Assembly: GCF_029945895.1 (NCBI RefSeq)
Contig: NZ_JAQSDL010000085.1
Location: 1 to 64,000 of the forward strand
Origin: Polaromonas sp.
GTDB taxonomy: Bacteria; Pseudomonadota; Gammaproteobacteria; Burkholderiales; Burkholderiaceae_C
Direction of reading: 5' to 3'
Length of the DNA stretch: 64,000 nt
Position 1 is the first letter of the stretch; each line of letters opens with the position of its first letter. Both the position numbers and the translations under genes were made by a program. The notes under the pieces are model-generated. The model did not search any database, was not told the origin of the DNA, and saw only the letters and a list, made by a program, of their open reading frames with translations. Below, piece by piece: positions 32,717-40,877 of this stretch.

Positions 32717-33211
32717 TCAGGTTGTCATCCCCCGGTTTGCATCACCCGCCTGGACCGCGCCGTCTGAATGACCATCAGCCGCGCCCTGGCCTGCGCGGCC
32801 CTGCTGCTGCACCAGGTCGTGCAAGGAGACCGACGCCAGGAATTGCGCCATCTCGCGTTCAAGGTCGGCGCACCAGTCGCTGGCAATCCGCTGACCCGCA
32901 GAAGGGATGGAACTGGACGACTCAGGCGCGGCGCGGGCGCCCAGCGGCTTCGATTCGTCGACGGCGTAGACGATATCAGCCACGGTGATGTCAACAGCGC
33001 TGTACGCCAGGCCATAGCCGCCGCCGGGCCCGCGCGTGCTGCGCACCAGACCTCGCCGACGCAGCCGTGCGAACAGCGACTCCAGATACGTCAGCGAGAT
33101 CTTCTGCCGTGCACCGATCGTGGCCAGCGCAATCGGTCCCTGCTCTGTGCGAAGGGCCAGATCAAGCATGGCGATCACGGCCACACGGCCTTGGGTAGCG
33201 ATTTGCATCAT
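32717..33211 (-). CDS. Rrf2/IscR-like regulator lacking the iron-sulphur cysteines
   Basis: 164 residues (ATGATG start; either Met is possible). The N-terminal winged helix matches IscR: RVAVIAMLDLALR, ISLTYLESLFARLRRRGLVR, RGPGGGYGLAYSAVDITVAD and IVYAVDES. IscR has three cysteines within the next ~15 residues; here that stretch is PLGARAAPESSSSIPSAGQR with none. The only Cys in the protein is in SDWCADLE, and the [2Fe-2S] ligands are therefore absent. The C-terminal FLASVSLHDLV matches the IscR end. It lies 140 bases downstream of the TerC-Usp pair. Confidence 0.88.
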   Translation of the reverse strand: MMQIATQGRVAVIAMLDLALRTEQGPIALATIGARQKISLTYLESLFARLRRRGLVRSTRGPGGGYGLAYSAVDITVADIVYAVDESKPLGARAAPESSSSIPSAGQRIASDWCADLEREMAQFLASVSLHDLVQQQGRAGQGAADGHSDGAVQAGDANRGMTT

Positions 33212-33351
33212 GAACTTTCGGTTGTTGTTTCCAGAATCAGAACTTCCCGGGGACCTCCGCGACGAACCCGCCACGGCACCTCCCCATCGGGCAGGCGGCA
33301 TGGAGGGTGTGGTCGGCACTGCAGCAGCGTCATTCAGGATGGCCACGGGCG

Positions 33352-33867
33352 TCACCGCACGATCAGCACAGGCTGCCTGGCCAGGTGCACGACCCGGTAG
33401 GCCACCGAGCCCAGCAAGAGGGATTCGGTAGCGGTCAACCCGCGTGAGCCGATGGCAATGCCGCGGCTGCCCAGAACGTCGGCCAGGCTTGCAATCTCTG
33501 GCGCGCCCTCGCCCATGAGCACATGCAGGCGCCAGGGGACCGACGCTGCGTCGAGCAACTGACGCGCCTGCGCCGTGGCTTGCCATCCGCGCCGCGGCAG
33601 TTCGGTCTCGGCAGCCTCCTTGTTCAGCCAGGGCTGGACATGCACCAGATCGACCCCGGCGCCCGGCTCTGGTGTCACCAGCCCCGCGGCCATCGAGACG
33701 GCGCGCAAAGAGCACGCCGAACCATCGACCGCCACCAGCCAGCGCGCAGGGCCGGACACTTCGTCGCTCCCGTCGCCGTGCCAGGACACGGCGACGAGCC
33801 GGCCCAGGTCATCGCGCCGCTCGTGGGCTGGCCCCGGCAGGGCGCCCTGTGTTGCAGCATCGGTCAT
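33352..33867 (-). CDS. Universal stress protein (UspA family)
   Basis: 171 residues. Usp core starts at WLVAVDGSACSLRAV; the ATP-binding tail motif G-2x-G-9x-G-(S/T) is present as GSRGLTATESLLLGS and ends VAYRVVHLARQPVLIVR. The first ~40 residues are an extra, poorly ordered arm. Usp proteins of this type bind ATP and accumulate under stress. Its start overlaps the stop of the TerC gene by four bases, so the two are translated together. Confidence 0.92.
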   Translation of the reverse strand: MTDAATQGALPGPAHERRDDLGRLVAVSWHGDGSDEVSGPARWLVAVDGSACSLRAVSMAAGLVTPEPGAGVDLVHVQPWLNKEAAETELPRRGWQATAQARQLLDAASVPWRLHVLMGEGAPEIASLADVLGSRGIAIGSRGLTATESLLLGSVAYRVVHLARQPVLIVR

Positions 33868-34838
33868 GAGTCACTCCTGGAAGGTTGGCGGGCGCTCATC
33901 TTCAGGCTGAGGACCACGGAAATGAGGATGATGGAGCCCACGATCAACAGCGACCACTGCACCGGCATGTGGAACCAGGGCATCGCCAGCATCTTGCCTC
34001 CGATAAAGACGAGTACCAGCGCCAGGCCGTACTTGAGCAGGTGAAAGCGTTCGGCCATGTCAGCCAGCAGAAAGTACAGCGCCCTCAGGCCCATGATGGC
34101 AAAGATGTTGGAGGTGAACACGATGAACGGATCGGTGGTCACCGCAAAAATGGCCGGGATGCTGTCCACCGCGAACACCAGGTCGCTGGCTTCGATCATC
34201 ATCAGCACCAGGAACATGGGCGTCGCGTAGCGCAGGCCGTTGATGCGCACAAAGAAAGCCTCGCCATGAAAGCCCGGGGTGATGCGCATGTGGCCGCGCA
34301 GCCAGCGCAGCAGGGGGTTCTTCTCCAGATCGGGCTTTTGATCGGCCATGACCAGCATCTTGATCCCGGTCACCACCAGGAACCCGCCGAACACGTAGAG
34401 CACCCAGGCAAACTCCGACACCAGCCAGACACCCGCCATGATCATGCCGGCGCGCATGACAATCGCACCAATCACGCCGTACAACAACACGCGTCGCTGT
34501 AACTCCGGCGGAACGGCGAAGTAGGTGAAGATCATCACGAACACAAACATGTTGTCCACCGACAAGGTCTGCTCGATCAGGTAACCGGTGAAGAACTCCA
34601 GGGCCTTGCGGTTGGCGATTTCGCGGCCGGCCGTGCCGTCCAGATACCACCACAACAAGGCGCCGAAGGTCGTGGCCAGGAGCATCCAGGCCACGACCCA
34701 GCTCCCGGCCTCCTTGACCGACACCCGGTGGGCCTTGTTGCCGCCCAGGACAAACAGGTCCAGGGCAAGCATGGCAATGACGAAGGCGATAAAGCCGGCC
34801 CACATCGGGCCCGTGGCGAAAGATTCAATATTGCTCAT
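33864..34838 (-). CDS. TerC family integral membrane protein
   Basis: 324 residues with about eight or nine membrane segments and the acidic residues typical of TerC in membrane segments: MLALDLFVLGGNK, EQTLSVDNMFVFVMIFTYF, and VFAVDSIPAIFAVT. TerC/Alx proteins export manganese (E. coli Alx, Bacillus YceF/YkoY) or feed metal to secreted enzymes; they were first found with tellurite resistance. No manganese riboswitch was recognised upstream. It is co-translated with a Usp gene and near two TerB-like genes. Confidence 0.93.
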   Translation of the reverse strand: MSNIESFATGPMWAGFIAFVIAMLALDLFVLGGNKAHRVSVKEAGSWVVAWMLLATTFGALLWWYLDGTAGREIANRKALEFFTGYLIEQTLSVDNMFVFVMIFTYFAVPPELQRRVLLYGVIGAIVMRAGMIMAGVWLVSEFAWVLYVFGGFLVVTGIKMLVMADQKPDLEKNPLLRWLRGHMRITPGFHGEAFFVRINGLRYATPMFLVLMMIEASDLVFAVDSIPAIFAVTTDPFIVFTSNIFAIMGLRALYFLLADMAERFHLLKYGLALVLVFIGGKMLAMPWFHMPVQWSLLIVGSIILISVVLSLKMSARQPSRSDS

Positions 34839-35082
34839 GGGAGCATCCTGGGCCTGAGCTGCTTGTGGGTGTTTTCTGTAAAGGCATGATCGAAGCGATT
34901 GTTTTTTTCATGGGTCGTAAGGTGGCTTGAAAGACGCCAGCAAGCCCCCCGGAGATCCGATGGGGTCAGCGTGAGGCAGCGGGGGCGGCATACAGTGGGG
35001 AGTCGGCGTCCGGCATCCGGACCATGTCGAGCGCAGAAATCCGGACACCGTGATTGCGCCGCCGGGTGGAAATCGGGCCCCA

Positions 35083-35232
35083 TCAGTCGGCCGCCGGTCC
35101 CAAAGCGAGGAGGCCCGCCCCGAATGCAGCCATGGGCTTGGCATCCCGCTTTTGGTCAGCCAGCCATTCACGCCAGGCGCAGCCCAGAATCAAAGCACTC
35201 AGCAATGCGGGCGGAATGAAGTAGTCAGTCAT
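35083..35232 (-). CDS. 49-residue membrane peptide overlapping the TerB-like gene
   Basis: The ATG at 35232 overlaps the TGA of the TerB-like gene (ATGA), giving MTDYFIPPALLSALILGCAW, a charged stretch REWLADQKRDAKP, and a second hydrophobic stretch MAAFGAGLLALGPAAD before the stop. It has one or two short membrane segments. The stop-start overlap and clean hydrophobic pattern support a real gene; no homologue is known to the author. Confidence 0.55.
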   Translation of the reverse strand: MTDYFIPPALLSALILGCAWREWLADQKRDAKPMAAFGAGLLALGPAAD

Positions 35233-35645
35233 GCTGCACCACTGGTTTCAAGCATCTTCCGCTCCAGACCCCAGTGTTCAACAGCCGCCTCGAGAACGAC
35301 AGACTCGCTGTCAGCAACACGTCCGTCAGCCTCTACTATGGCAACACACAGGCTGATGAGCTTGCGTTGAAGCTCGGGAATATCGATCTCGCCCATTAAT
35401 TCAGCCAATGCTCGCGGGTCAACCCCACACATGTCGCTCCAATTCGAATGTGCCGCCATGAGCAGGTCCTCACAAAACGCCTGGACGATCGCATGGAACT
35501 CGGCCTTGTCCAGTCCGATCCGTGCATGCACCTCCAGCCGATCAAAGGTATCGAGTTCCTTCTTGCACATGCCCCCATCAGCAAGCATGGCAAGCGCAAC
35601 AATGCGCGCGCAGGCCTGCGGGCTGTTACGCGGATAAGTTCTCAT
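35229..35645 (-). CDS. TerB-like cytoplasmic protein
   Basis: 138 residues from the ATG at 35645. Two helical repeats with acidic turns resemble TerB: ARIVALAMLADGGMCKKELD and LDKAEFHAIVQAFCEDLL in the first half, and LQRKLISLCVAIVEADGRVA and DSESVVLEAAVEHWGL in the second. ADG-type turns like these hold metal in TerB. It lies upstream of TerC on the same strand and its stop overlaps a 49-residue membrane peptide, so the pair is probably one translational unit. Confidence 0.75.
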   Translation of the reverse strand: MRTYPRNSPQACARIVALAMLADGGMCKKELDTFDRLEVHARIGLDKAEFHAIVQAFCEDLLMAAHSNWSDMCGVDPRALAELMGEIDIPELQRKLISLCVAIVEADGRVADSESVVLEAAVEHWGLERKMLETSGAA

Positions 35646-35679
35646 GGGCAAGTACTTTCTGTATTTGGGTAGGCGACGC

Positions 35680-35958
35680 TCAGTCAAAAATCTCACTGAG
35701 CCACGACTTCTGCTTGCGCGGATAAGCGCGCTGGCGCTGCCGGTAGTCGGAATCGACGAAATCGGGAGGGCTCTGCCGGGGCGCCTGCCTGGCCTGGACT
35801 GGCACCGGCTCGGGTGGCGCGGCGGACAGGGTGATCAGCTTGTCGAGTTCACCGCGGTCCAGCCAGACGCCACGACACTGGGGGCAGTAGTCAATCTCCA
35901 CGCCCTGGCGTTCGGACATCAGCAGGGTGGCATCGGGGCAATGGGGGCATTTCATCAA
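35680..35958 (-). CDS. Zinc-ribbon (zf-TFIIB) domain protein
   Basis: 92 residues. The TFIIB-type zinc ribbon CPHCPDATLLMSERQGVEID, then YCPQCRGVWLDRGELDKL, is complete with four cysteines (two CxxC pairs). The remainder is a basic, Pro/Gln/Arg-rich tail. Such proteins are common in proteobacteria beside stress genes, but have no assigned function. It ends 34 bases before the TerB-like gene. Confidence 0.88.
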   Translation of the reverse strand: MMKCPHCPDATLLMSERQGVEIDYCPQCRGVWLDRGELDKLITLSAAPPEPVPVQARQAPRQSPPDFVDSDYRQRQRAYPRKQKSWLSEIFD

Positions 35959-35993
35959 GGGTTCTCCATCAAGGTTGGAATATCTCCGCAGCC

Positions 35994-36323
35994 TCAGCGC
36001 TGGTAAGCGATGGTTCGCCGGGGCGGGCGCGGCGGCTGCAGTTTGAGCAGCAGGGCCCGCACGGCGCGAGCCAGCGCACTTTGCAGTGCCGAGCCCCAGT
36101 CACGGGCGATCGAGGTGATGACCACGGTTCCGGCGCCCTCGGCAGTGAGTTCGACCTCGCAACGTTTGTCGATACCGTTGTGCGCGCCTTGCACATGAGA
36201 GAGCCTGACCCGGGCGCGCGGGGCCAGCCAGCCGAGCGGGCGCGTGGTCTGCCGTACCCGGCGCAATGCAAACTCACGAAGCTCCTCCAGCCAGGGCTGA
36301 CGGGATTCGAAAATAACCTGCAT
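35994..36323 (-). CDS. HPF/RaiA-like (S30AE) ribosome-associated protein
   Basis: 109 residues from the ATG at 36323 after AAAGGAGAT. Pattern MQVIFESRQP, ELREFALRRVRQT, ARVRLSHVQGAHNGIDKRCE and ALQSALARAVRALLLKLQ is the beta-alpha-beta-beta-beta-alpha fold of hibernation factors, here with the shorter, more divergent form seen beside stress genes. HPF-type proteins sit in the 30S decoding region and store ribosomes. It heads the minus-strand cluster and is divergent from the NhaR-like regulator. Confidence 0.75.
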   Translation of the reverse strand: MQVIFESRQPWLEELREFALRRVRQTTRPLGWLAPRARVRLSHVQGAHNGIDKRCEVELTAEGAGTVVITSIARDWGSALQSALARAVRALLLKLQPPRPPRRTIAYQR

Positions 36324-36419
36324 GTCGATCTCCTTTGCTTTGGAAGTTTCGACCATACCGCTGGCAGAATTTCTTTAAAAGCAGATAATCATTGAAATAA
36401 ACTTCTGAATAACCGAACA

Positions 36420-37304
36420 ATGAGCAAGGACTTCAGCTACCGGCACCTGTACTATTTCTGGGTTGTCGCCAAGGAAGGCGGCATGGCCCGCGCGGCCGAC
36501 CGGCTGGGCATGGCCGTGCAGACCGTGAGCACCCAGGTTCGTGAGCTGGAGCGCTCGCTGGGCTACGTCCTGCTCAAGCCGGCCGGGCGCGGCGTTGCGT
36601 TGACGGAAGCGGGTATCGCGGCCATGCGGCAGGCCGAACAGATCTTCCAGCTCGGTGAACAACTGCCGGCGGCGCTGCGTGACGCGGTCGGCTCACCCGC
36701 CGTGCGGCTGGTCGTCGGCATTTCCGATGGACTGCCGAAGCTGGCGGTTCGGCACCTGATGCAGCCGGTGATGCAGGCGCCGAACCTGCGGCTGCTGTGT
36801 CACGTGGACGAGTTTCCGGATCTGCTGGGCGATCTGGCCCTGCACCGGCTCGATGTGGTTCTGGCCGACCGGGCCGCGCCGCCCAACCCCAACCTCAAGG
36901 TCTACAGCCACCCGCTGGGATCATCGACACTGGCCTGGTTTGCGTCAGCCTCGCTGTCCGCGGCAGCCCGGCGCGGCTTTCCCCAATCGTTGGCCAAGGT
37001 TCCCGTGCTGCTGCCCACCAACCATGCCGCGGTACGGCCGCGGATCGACCAGTGGTTCGAGCGCATGGCCATCAAACCCCACGTGGTGGGGGAATTCGAG
37101 GACAGTGCCCTGCTCAAGACGTTCGGCGCGGCGGGCATGGGCGTTTTTCCGATGGCCGAACTGGTCCACGACGAGCTGACAGCCCAATACGGCGTGAAGC
37201 AGGTGGGCCGCTGCGAGTCTGTCGAAGAGCACTTCTTTGCGATCGGAGCGCACAAGAAGGTGCTGCATCCACTGGTGCAGAAACTGCTGCCGCCTCAGCG
37301 GTAA
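36420..37304 (+). CDS. NhaR-like LysR family regulator
   Basis: 294 residues. It starts YRHLYYFWVVAKEGGMARAA, the NhaR-type LysR HTH, followed by LGMAVQTVSTQVRELERSLG and LLKPAGRGVALTEAG. The effector domain follows, including VRLVVGISDGLPKLA, and the C-terminal AAGMGVFPMAELVHDEL. NhaR activates sodium/proton antiporter and biofilm genes in E. coli; here no nhaA is adjacent. The divergent HPF-led stress cluster is the likeliest target. Confidence 0.92.
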   Translation: MSKDFSYRHLYYFWVVAKEGGMARAADRLGMAVQTVSTQVRELERSLGYVLLKPAGRGVALTEAGIAAMRQAEQIFQLGEQLPAALRDAVGSPAVRLVVGISDGLPKLAVRHLMQPVMQAPNLRLLCHVDEFPDLLGDLALHRLDVVLADRAAPPNPNLKVYSHPLGSSTLAWFASASLSAAARRGFPQSLAKVPVLLPTNHAAVRPRIDQWFERMAIKPHVVGEFEDSALLKTFGAAGMGVFPMAELVHDELTAQYGVKQVGRCESVEEHFFAIGAHKKVLHPLVQKLLPPQR

Positions 37305-37353
37305 CTCGCAGCGCACGGCAGCAAGCCGGGAACAGCCCGGCGCCCTGCGGGCC

Positions 37354-39687
37354 TCAGCCCTGCATCGAGCTCCAGAGCCGCGCCGGGGAGATTGGCATCT
37401 GCAGCGTCCTGGCCTGGTCGGCCAGACCGCGGCGGCCCAGCGCGTCAGCCACGGCATTGACCACCGTGGGGCCGGCCCCAATGGTGCCGAGCTCACCCAC
37501 ACCCTTGACACCCAGCGGGTTGTTCAGGCAGGGCGTGGACTCGTCCATCTCGGTTCTGAAGTCAGGCGCGGTGTCGGCACGCGGCGCGGCGTAGTCCATC
37601 AGGCTACCGGTCACGGGCTGGCCGGTCTCGCGGTCGTAGACCATGCGCTCGCACAGCGCCTGGCCGATGCCCTGTACGGCGCCGCCGTCGAGCTGGCCGC
37701 GCACGATCAGGGGGTTGACAACGCGGCCGACGTCGTTGACCGAGGCGTAGGCCACCACCGCCACCTGGCCGGTCTGCGGGTCGATCTCGACCTCGCTGAT
37801 GTGGCAGCCGTTGGGCCAGGTCGGCCCGGCCACCTTGGTGGTGGAGTCCACAAAAATCTGCCGGTCGCCCTGGCGCGCAGCCAGATCGAACAGGCCGATG
37901 CGCAGGTCGGTGCCGGCCACGGTGAAGTCGCCGCCGGCATAGATCACGTCCTCTGCGGCGGCCTCAAACTCCCTGGCTGCCAGCTGTTTGCCCAGCGCGA
38001 TCGCCTTGTCGGCACCGGCGCGCACCGCCGATCCGCCGGTGAACAGAGAACGTGAGCCGGCGCTGCCAAAACCGTTGCCGCGGTCGGTGTCGCCCATCAC
38101 CACACGCACCTGCTCAGCAGGCACGCCAAAGGCATCCACCACCAGCTGGGTCAGCGTGGTGGCAATGCCCTGCCCCATCGCGTTGACAGCGGTGAAGACT
38201 TCGATCATGCCGTCAGCCTGTACCGCAACGGTGACAGTTTCTTCCAGCGCGTTGCCGCCCGTCCATTCGAGAAAGGTGGCAATGCCGAGACCGCGCAGCA
38301 GGCCGCGCGAGGCCGACCCGGCCGCCCGCGCGTCAAAGCCTTTCCAGTCGGCCAGCACCAGCGCCTGGTCCATCACCGACTCAAAGTTTCCGGTGTCGTA
38401 GACCTGACCCATGGGGTTTTTGTAGGGCATCTGCGCGGGCTGGATGAAGTTGCGCCGGCGCAGTTCGACGCGGTCGATGCCGGTCTGGCGCGCCGCCTCG
38501 TCCATCAGCCGCTCCATCGTGAAAATGGCCTCTGGCCGGCCCGCGCCGCGGTAGGCGCTGGTGGGCGCGGTGTTGGTCAGCACGGCGCTGAAATGAAAGT
38601 CGATGGTCTGGATGTCGTAGACGCTGGTCTGCACCCAGGGACCGATCAGCAGCTGGATGGCCACGCCCGCGCCGGTGGCGTAGGCCCCCACGTTGGCCAG
38701 CGAGGCCAGGCGCAGGGCGAGTATTTTTCCGTTCTCGTCAAGCGCGAGTTCGGCATGGCTCTGCACGTCGCGGCCGTGGTAGGCCGAGATGAATTCCTCG
38801 CTGCGCTCGGCCACCCATTTGACCGGGCGCTCCAAGGCCCGAGCGCAATATGCGGCAGCAATGTCTTCGGGGTAGACGCCGGTCTTCATGCCGAAGCCGC
38901 CGCCCACATCGCCGACCACCACACGCACCTGTTCCTGCGCCATACCCAGAGCGTCACACACCGAGTTGCGCACGCCCGTGGGCATCTGCGTGCTCATGCG
39001 TATCGTCAGGCGCTGCGAGGTTTTGTCGAACGCCGCCAGCACCGAACGCGGCTCCAGGCTCAGCGCGTGCAGGCGCTGGTTGACGATGTCCAGCGCCACC
39101 ACGTGGCGTGCCCCGGCAAAAGCCGCAGCGGTGGCCTCCACGCTGCCATAACGCGTTTCGCAGGCGATGTTGTCGGGGGCTTCAGGCGCGAGCGCCGGGG
39201 CGCCCGGTGCAGTGGCGTCGTTCATGTCCACCACCATCGGCAGCTCGTCGTAGTCCACCATCACGGCTTCGGCCGCATCGCGCGCCTGCTGCAGGGTGAG
39301 CGCGACCACGGCGGCGACCGCCTCGCCGACAAAACGGACCCGTTCATGGGCCAGCACGCGACGCACCGGCGACACCCCAGGCGATCCGTCGGCCCTTGGG
39401 AAGCCGCTGGAGCCGGGAATCGGCTTGACCCCGTCGGCCACCAGGTCTGCGCCGGTCACGATCTTCAACACGCCCGGCATGGCCAGCGCAGCGGCGCTGT
39501 CCACCGCCACGATGCGCGCGTGCGGGTACGGTGAACGCACAAAGAACAGGGCCACCTGCTCCGGCTGCGTCACGTCGTCGGTGAACTGGCCGGCACCGGC
39601 CAGCAGGGCGTCGTCTTCGAGGCGGCGCACGGCCTGTCCGCTGCCAAAACGGGTCGGTTGAAGGTCTGCTGCGGGAGTAATGGACAC
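37354..39687 (-). CDS. Molybdenum hydroxylase large subunit (form II CoxL/aldehyde oxidase type), orphan
   Basis: 777 residues from a GTG at 39687 with AGGAG six bases upstream; the frame to 39795 has no such site. The xanthine dehydrogenase family domains are complete: FGSGQAVRRLEDDALLAGAG, VVGDVGGGFGMKTGVYPED, the active-site AYRGAGRPEAIF near residue 377, and KGVGELGTIGAGP with the catalytic Glu. AYRGAGR marks form II; true CO dehydrogenase has AYxCSFR. Such enzymes hydroxylate aldehydes or N-heterocycles with a molybdopterin cytosine dinucleotide cofactor. No FAD or [2Fe-2S] subunit gene, nor a maturation factor, is adjacent. Confidence 0.9.
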   Translation of the reverse strand: MSITPAADLQPTRFGSGQAVRRLEDDALLAGAGQFTDDVTQPEQVALFFVRSPYPHARIVAVDSAAALAMPGVLKIVTGADLVADGVKPIPGSSGFPRADGSPGVSPVRRVLAHERVRFVGEAVAAVVALTLQQARDAAEAVMVDYDELPMVVDMNDATAPGAPALAPEAPDNIACETRYGSVEATAAAFAGARHVVALDIVNQRLHALSLEPRSVLAAFDKTSQRLTIRMSTQMPTGVRNSVCDALGMAQEQVRVVVGDVGGGFGMKTGVYPEDIAAAYCARALERPVKWVAERSEEFISAYHGRDVQSHAELALDENGKILALRLASLANVGAYATGAGVAIQLLIGPWVQTSVYDIQTIDFHFSAVLTNTAPTSAYRGAGRPEAIFTMERLMDEAARQTGIDRVELRRRNFIQPAQMPYKNPMGQVYDTGNFESVMDQALVLADWKGFDARAAGSASRGLLRGLGIATFLEWTGGNALEETVTVAVQADGMIEVFTAVNAMGQGIATTLTQLVVDAFGVPAEQVRVVMGDTDRGNGFGSAGSRSLFTGGSAVRAGADKAIALGKQLAAREFEAAAEDVIYAGGDFTVAGTDLRIGLFDLAARQGDRQIFVDSTTKVAGPTWPNGCHISEVEIDPQTGQVAVVAYASVNDVGRVVNPLIVRGQLDGGAVQGIGQALCERMVYDRETGQPVTGSLMDYAAPRADTAPDFRTEMDESTPCLNNPLGVKGVGELGTIGAGPTVVNAVADALGRRGLADQARTLQMPISPARLWSSMQG

Positions 39688-39837
39688 AAAAGGCTCCTGG
39701 AAATGGCGAAGTCGGCCCGCGCGCATGCTGGAGCGTGGGCAGGCCAATGGCAAACAGCCACTATAAATCCATTGCTGCGATCCGTCCGGCGGCATGCCGG
39801 CAAGCCCCTGAGCTCACCCTGCCCTCCGCATTTGCCC

Positions 39838-39843
39838 GACAAT
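39838..39843 (+). promoter_or_regulatory. GACAAT -10 element, probable leaderless start
   Basis: GACAAT ends six bases before the ATG at 39850, with no ribosome binding site; the same geometry as at 2600, 14386 and 15911. Confidence 0.35.
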
Positions 39844-39849
39844 CAGGCC

Positions 39850-40107
39850 ATGCCACTACCTCCTCCTCCCATCCGCAGGCACAGCAACAAGGCCAACAAC
39901 GAACTATTGGTCAAGGGACTCCTGTGCGCCCTGATCGGCCTGGCCGTGCTGGTGTCGCCGTATTTCATCACCTCGCCAGGCATGCAGGGCATTGTGGCCA
40001 AGGCCTCTCTGGTGGGCTGGTTTGCGCTGGTGCTGGGCCTCGGTTTTATCGTCGCGTATGTGCGCCGGCGGCTCGCCGGCCAGACCGGCCCGTCGGGACC
40101 GCTGTAA
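39850..40107 (+). CDS. Small membrane protein
   Basis: 85 residues with a proline-rich start, two membrane segments (LLVKGLLCALIGLAVLVSPY and GWFALVLGLGFIVAYV) and a basic tail. No family is recognised. Divergent from the molybdenum hydroxylase. Confidence 0.65.
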   Translation: MPLPPPPIRRHSNKANNELLVKGLLCALIGLAVLVSPYFITSPGMQGIVAKASLVGWFALVLGLGFIVAYVRRRLAGQTGPSGPL

Positions 40108-40286
40108 TTTCCCGGAATCTCGCTGCGCCGCAAGCGCTACTATTTTTGTAGCTTCAAGCGCACGCGTGGCAAGAGGTTGGCGACTGCTGGGGCATAGAAG
40201 TCTGGCCAGCCGGCCAGAGCGTCAAACCGCGCAAGCGCTCTCATGATCCGTTGGGTCCTTGAAGGGTTCTGTCCTACACCTGTGCA

Positions 40287-40772
40287 GTGCAATCGACTGC
40301 GTCGGGCCCGCGATCATCGAGCGAGACTTGTGACGTGACACCCGTGAACCTCGCCAACCACCCACTCAAGGGACCCGGCCCCTCCTCCCCATCCCAGCGC
40401 CCCGCAGCGTTGAAGGCCTACATCGTGGAGGACAACGCAGTGATCCGGGACAACCTCGTCGAAACACTGACCGAGCTGGCTGGCGTGCAGACCGTGGGCT
40501 ACGCGGAAACAGAACAAGGCGCCTGCACCTGGCTGGCCCTTCACCCGCGTGACTGGCAACTGCTGGTGGTGGACCTGTTCCTTCAACAGGGCAGCGGGCT
40601 GGGCGTGCTCAAGGGCTGCAGGCAGCGCTCGCGTCAGCAACGCGTGGTGGTGCTGTCCAACTACGCCACGGATGACATCCGCCAGCGCTGCCTGGCGTGC
40701 GGTGCTGATGCGGTTTTCGACAAGTCCACCGAACTCGACCAGTTCCTGGCCTACTGCACGCGCCCGCACTGA
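40287..40772 (+). CDS. Single-domain response regulator
   Basis: 161 residues from the ATG at 40287; a GTG at 40335 would give 145. After ~40 disordered residues comes a receiver domain: KAYIVEDNAVIRDNLVETL (acidic pair), LLVVDLFLQQGSG (phospho-Asp), VVVLSNYATDDI (Ser/Thr position) and AVFDKSTELDQFL (Lys). There is no output domain. It may act in a phosphorelay or protein interaction; the hybrid kinase at 30411-32441 is a possible but unproven partner. It stands alone among unrelated genes. Confidence 0.85.
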   Translation: MQSTASGPRSSSETCDVTPVNLANHPLKGPGPSSPSQRPAALKAYIVEDNAVIRDNLVETLTELAGVQTVGYAETEQGACTWLALHPRDWQLLVVDLFLQQGSGLGVLKGCRQRSRQQRVVVLSNYATDDIRQRCLACGADAVFDKSTELDQFLAYCTRPH

Positions 40773-40877
40773 CGCATTTGATCACCGGGAAGATGTTGCG
40801 CGGCACCACAGAAGGCATGTGGTCGGGCTTTGAACGCAAAGACCGCCAGCGGTGCCGCCAGCCGGTCTGCGACGTTT

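Noticed and set aside
34839-35000. Manganese (yybP-ykoY) riboswitch in front of TerC
   Set aside because: TerC genes often follow this riboswitch, but the characteristic GGGGAGUA and loop sequences are not present upstream of 34838 on the minus strand.
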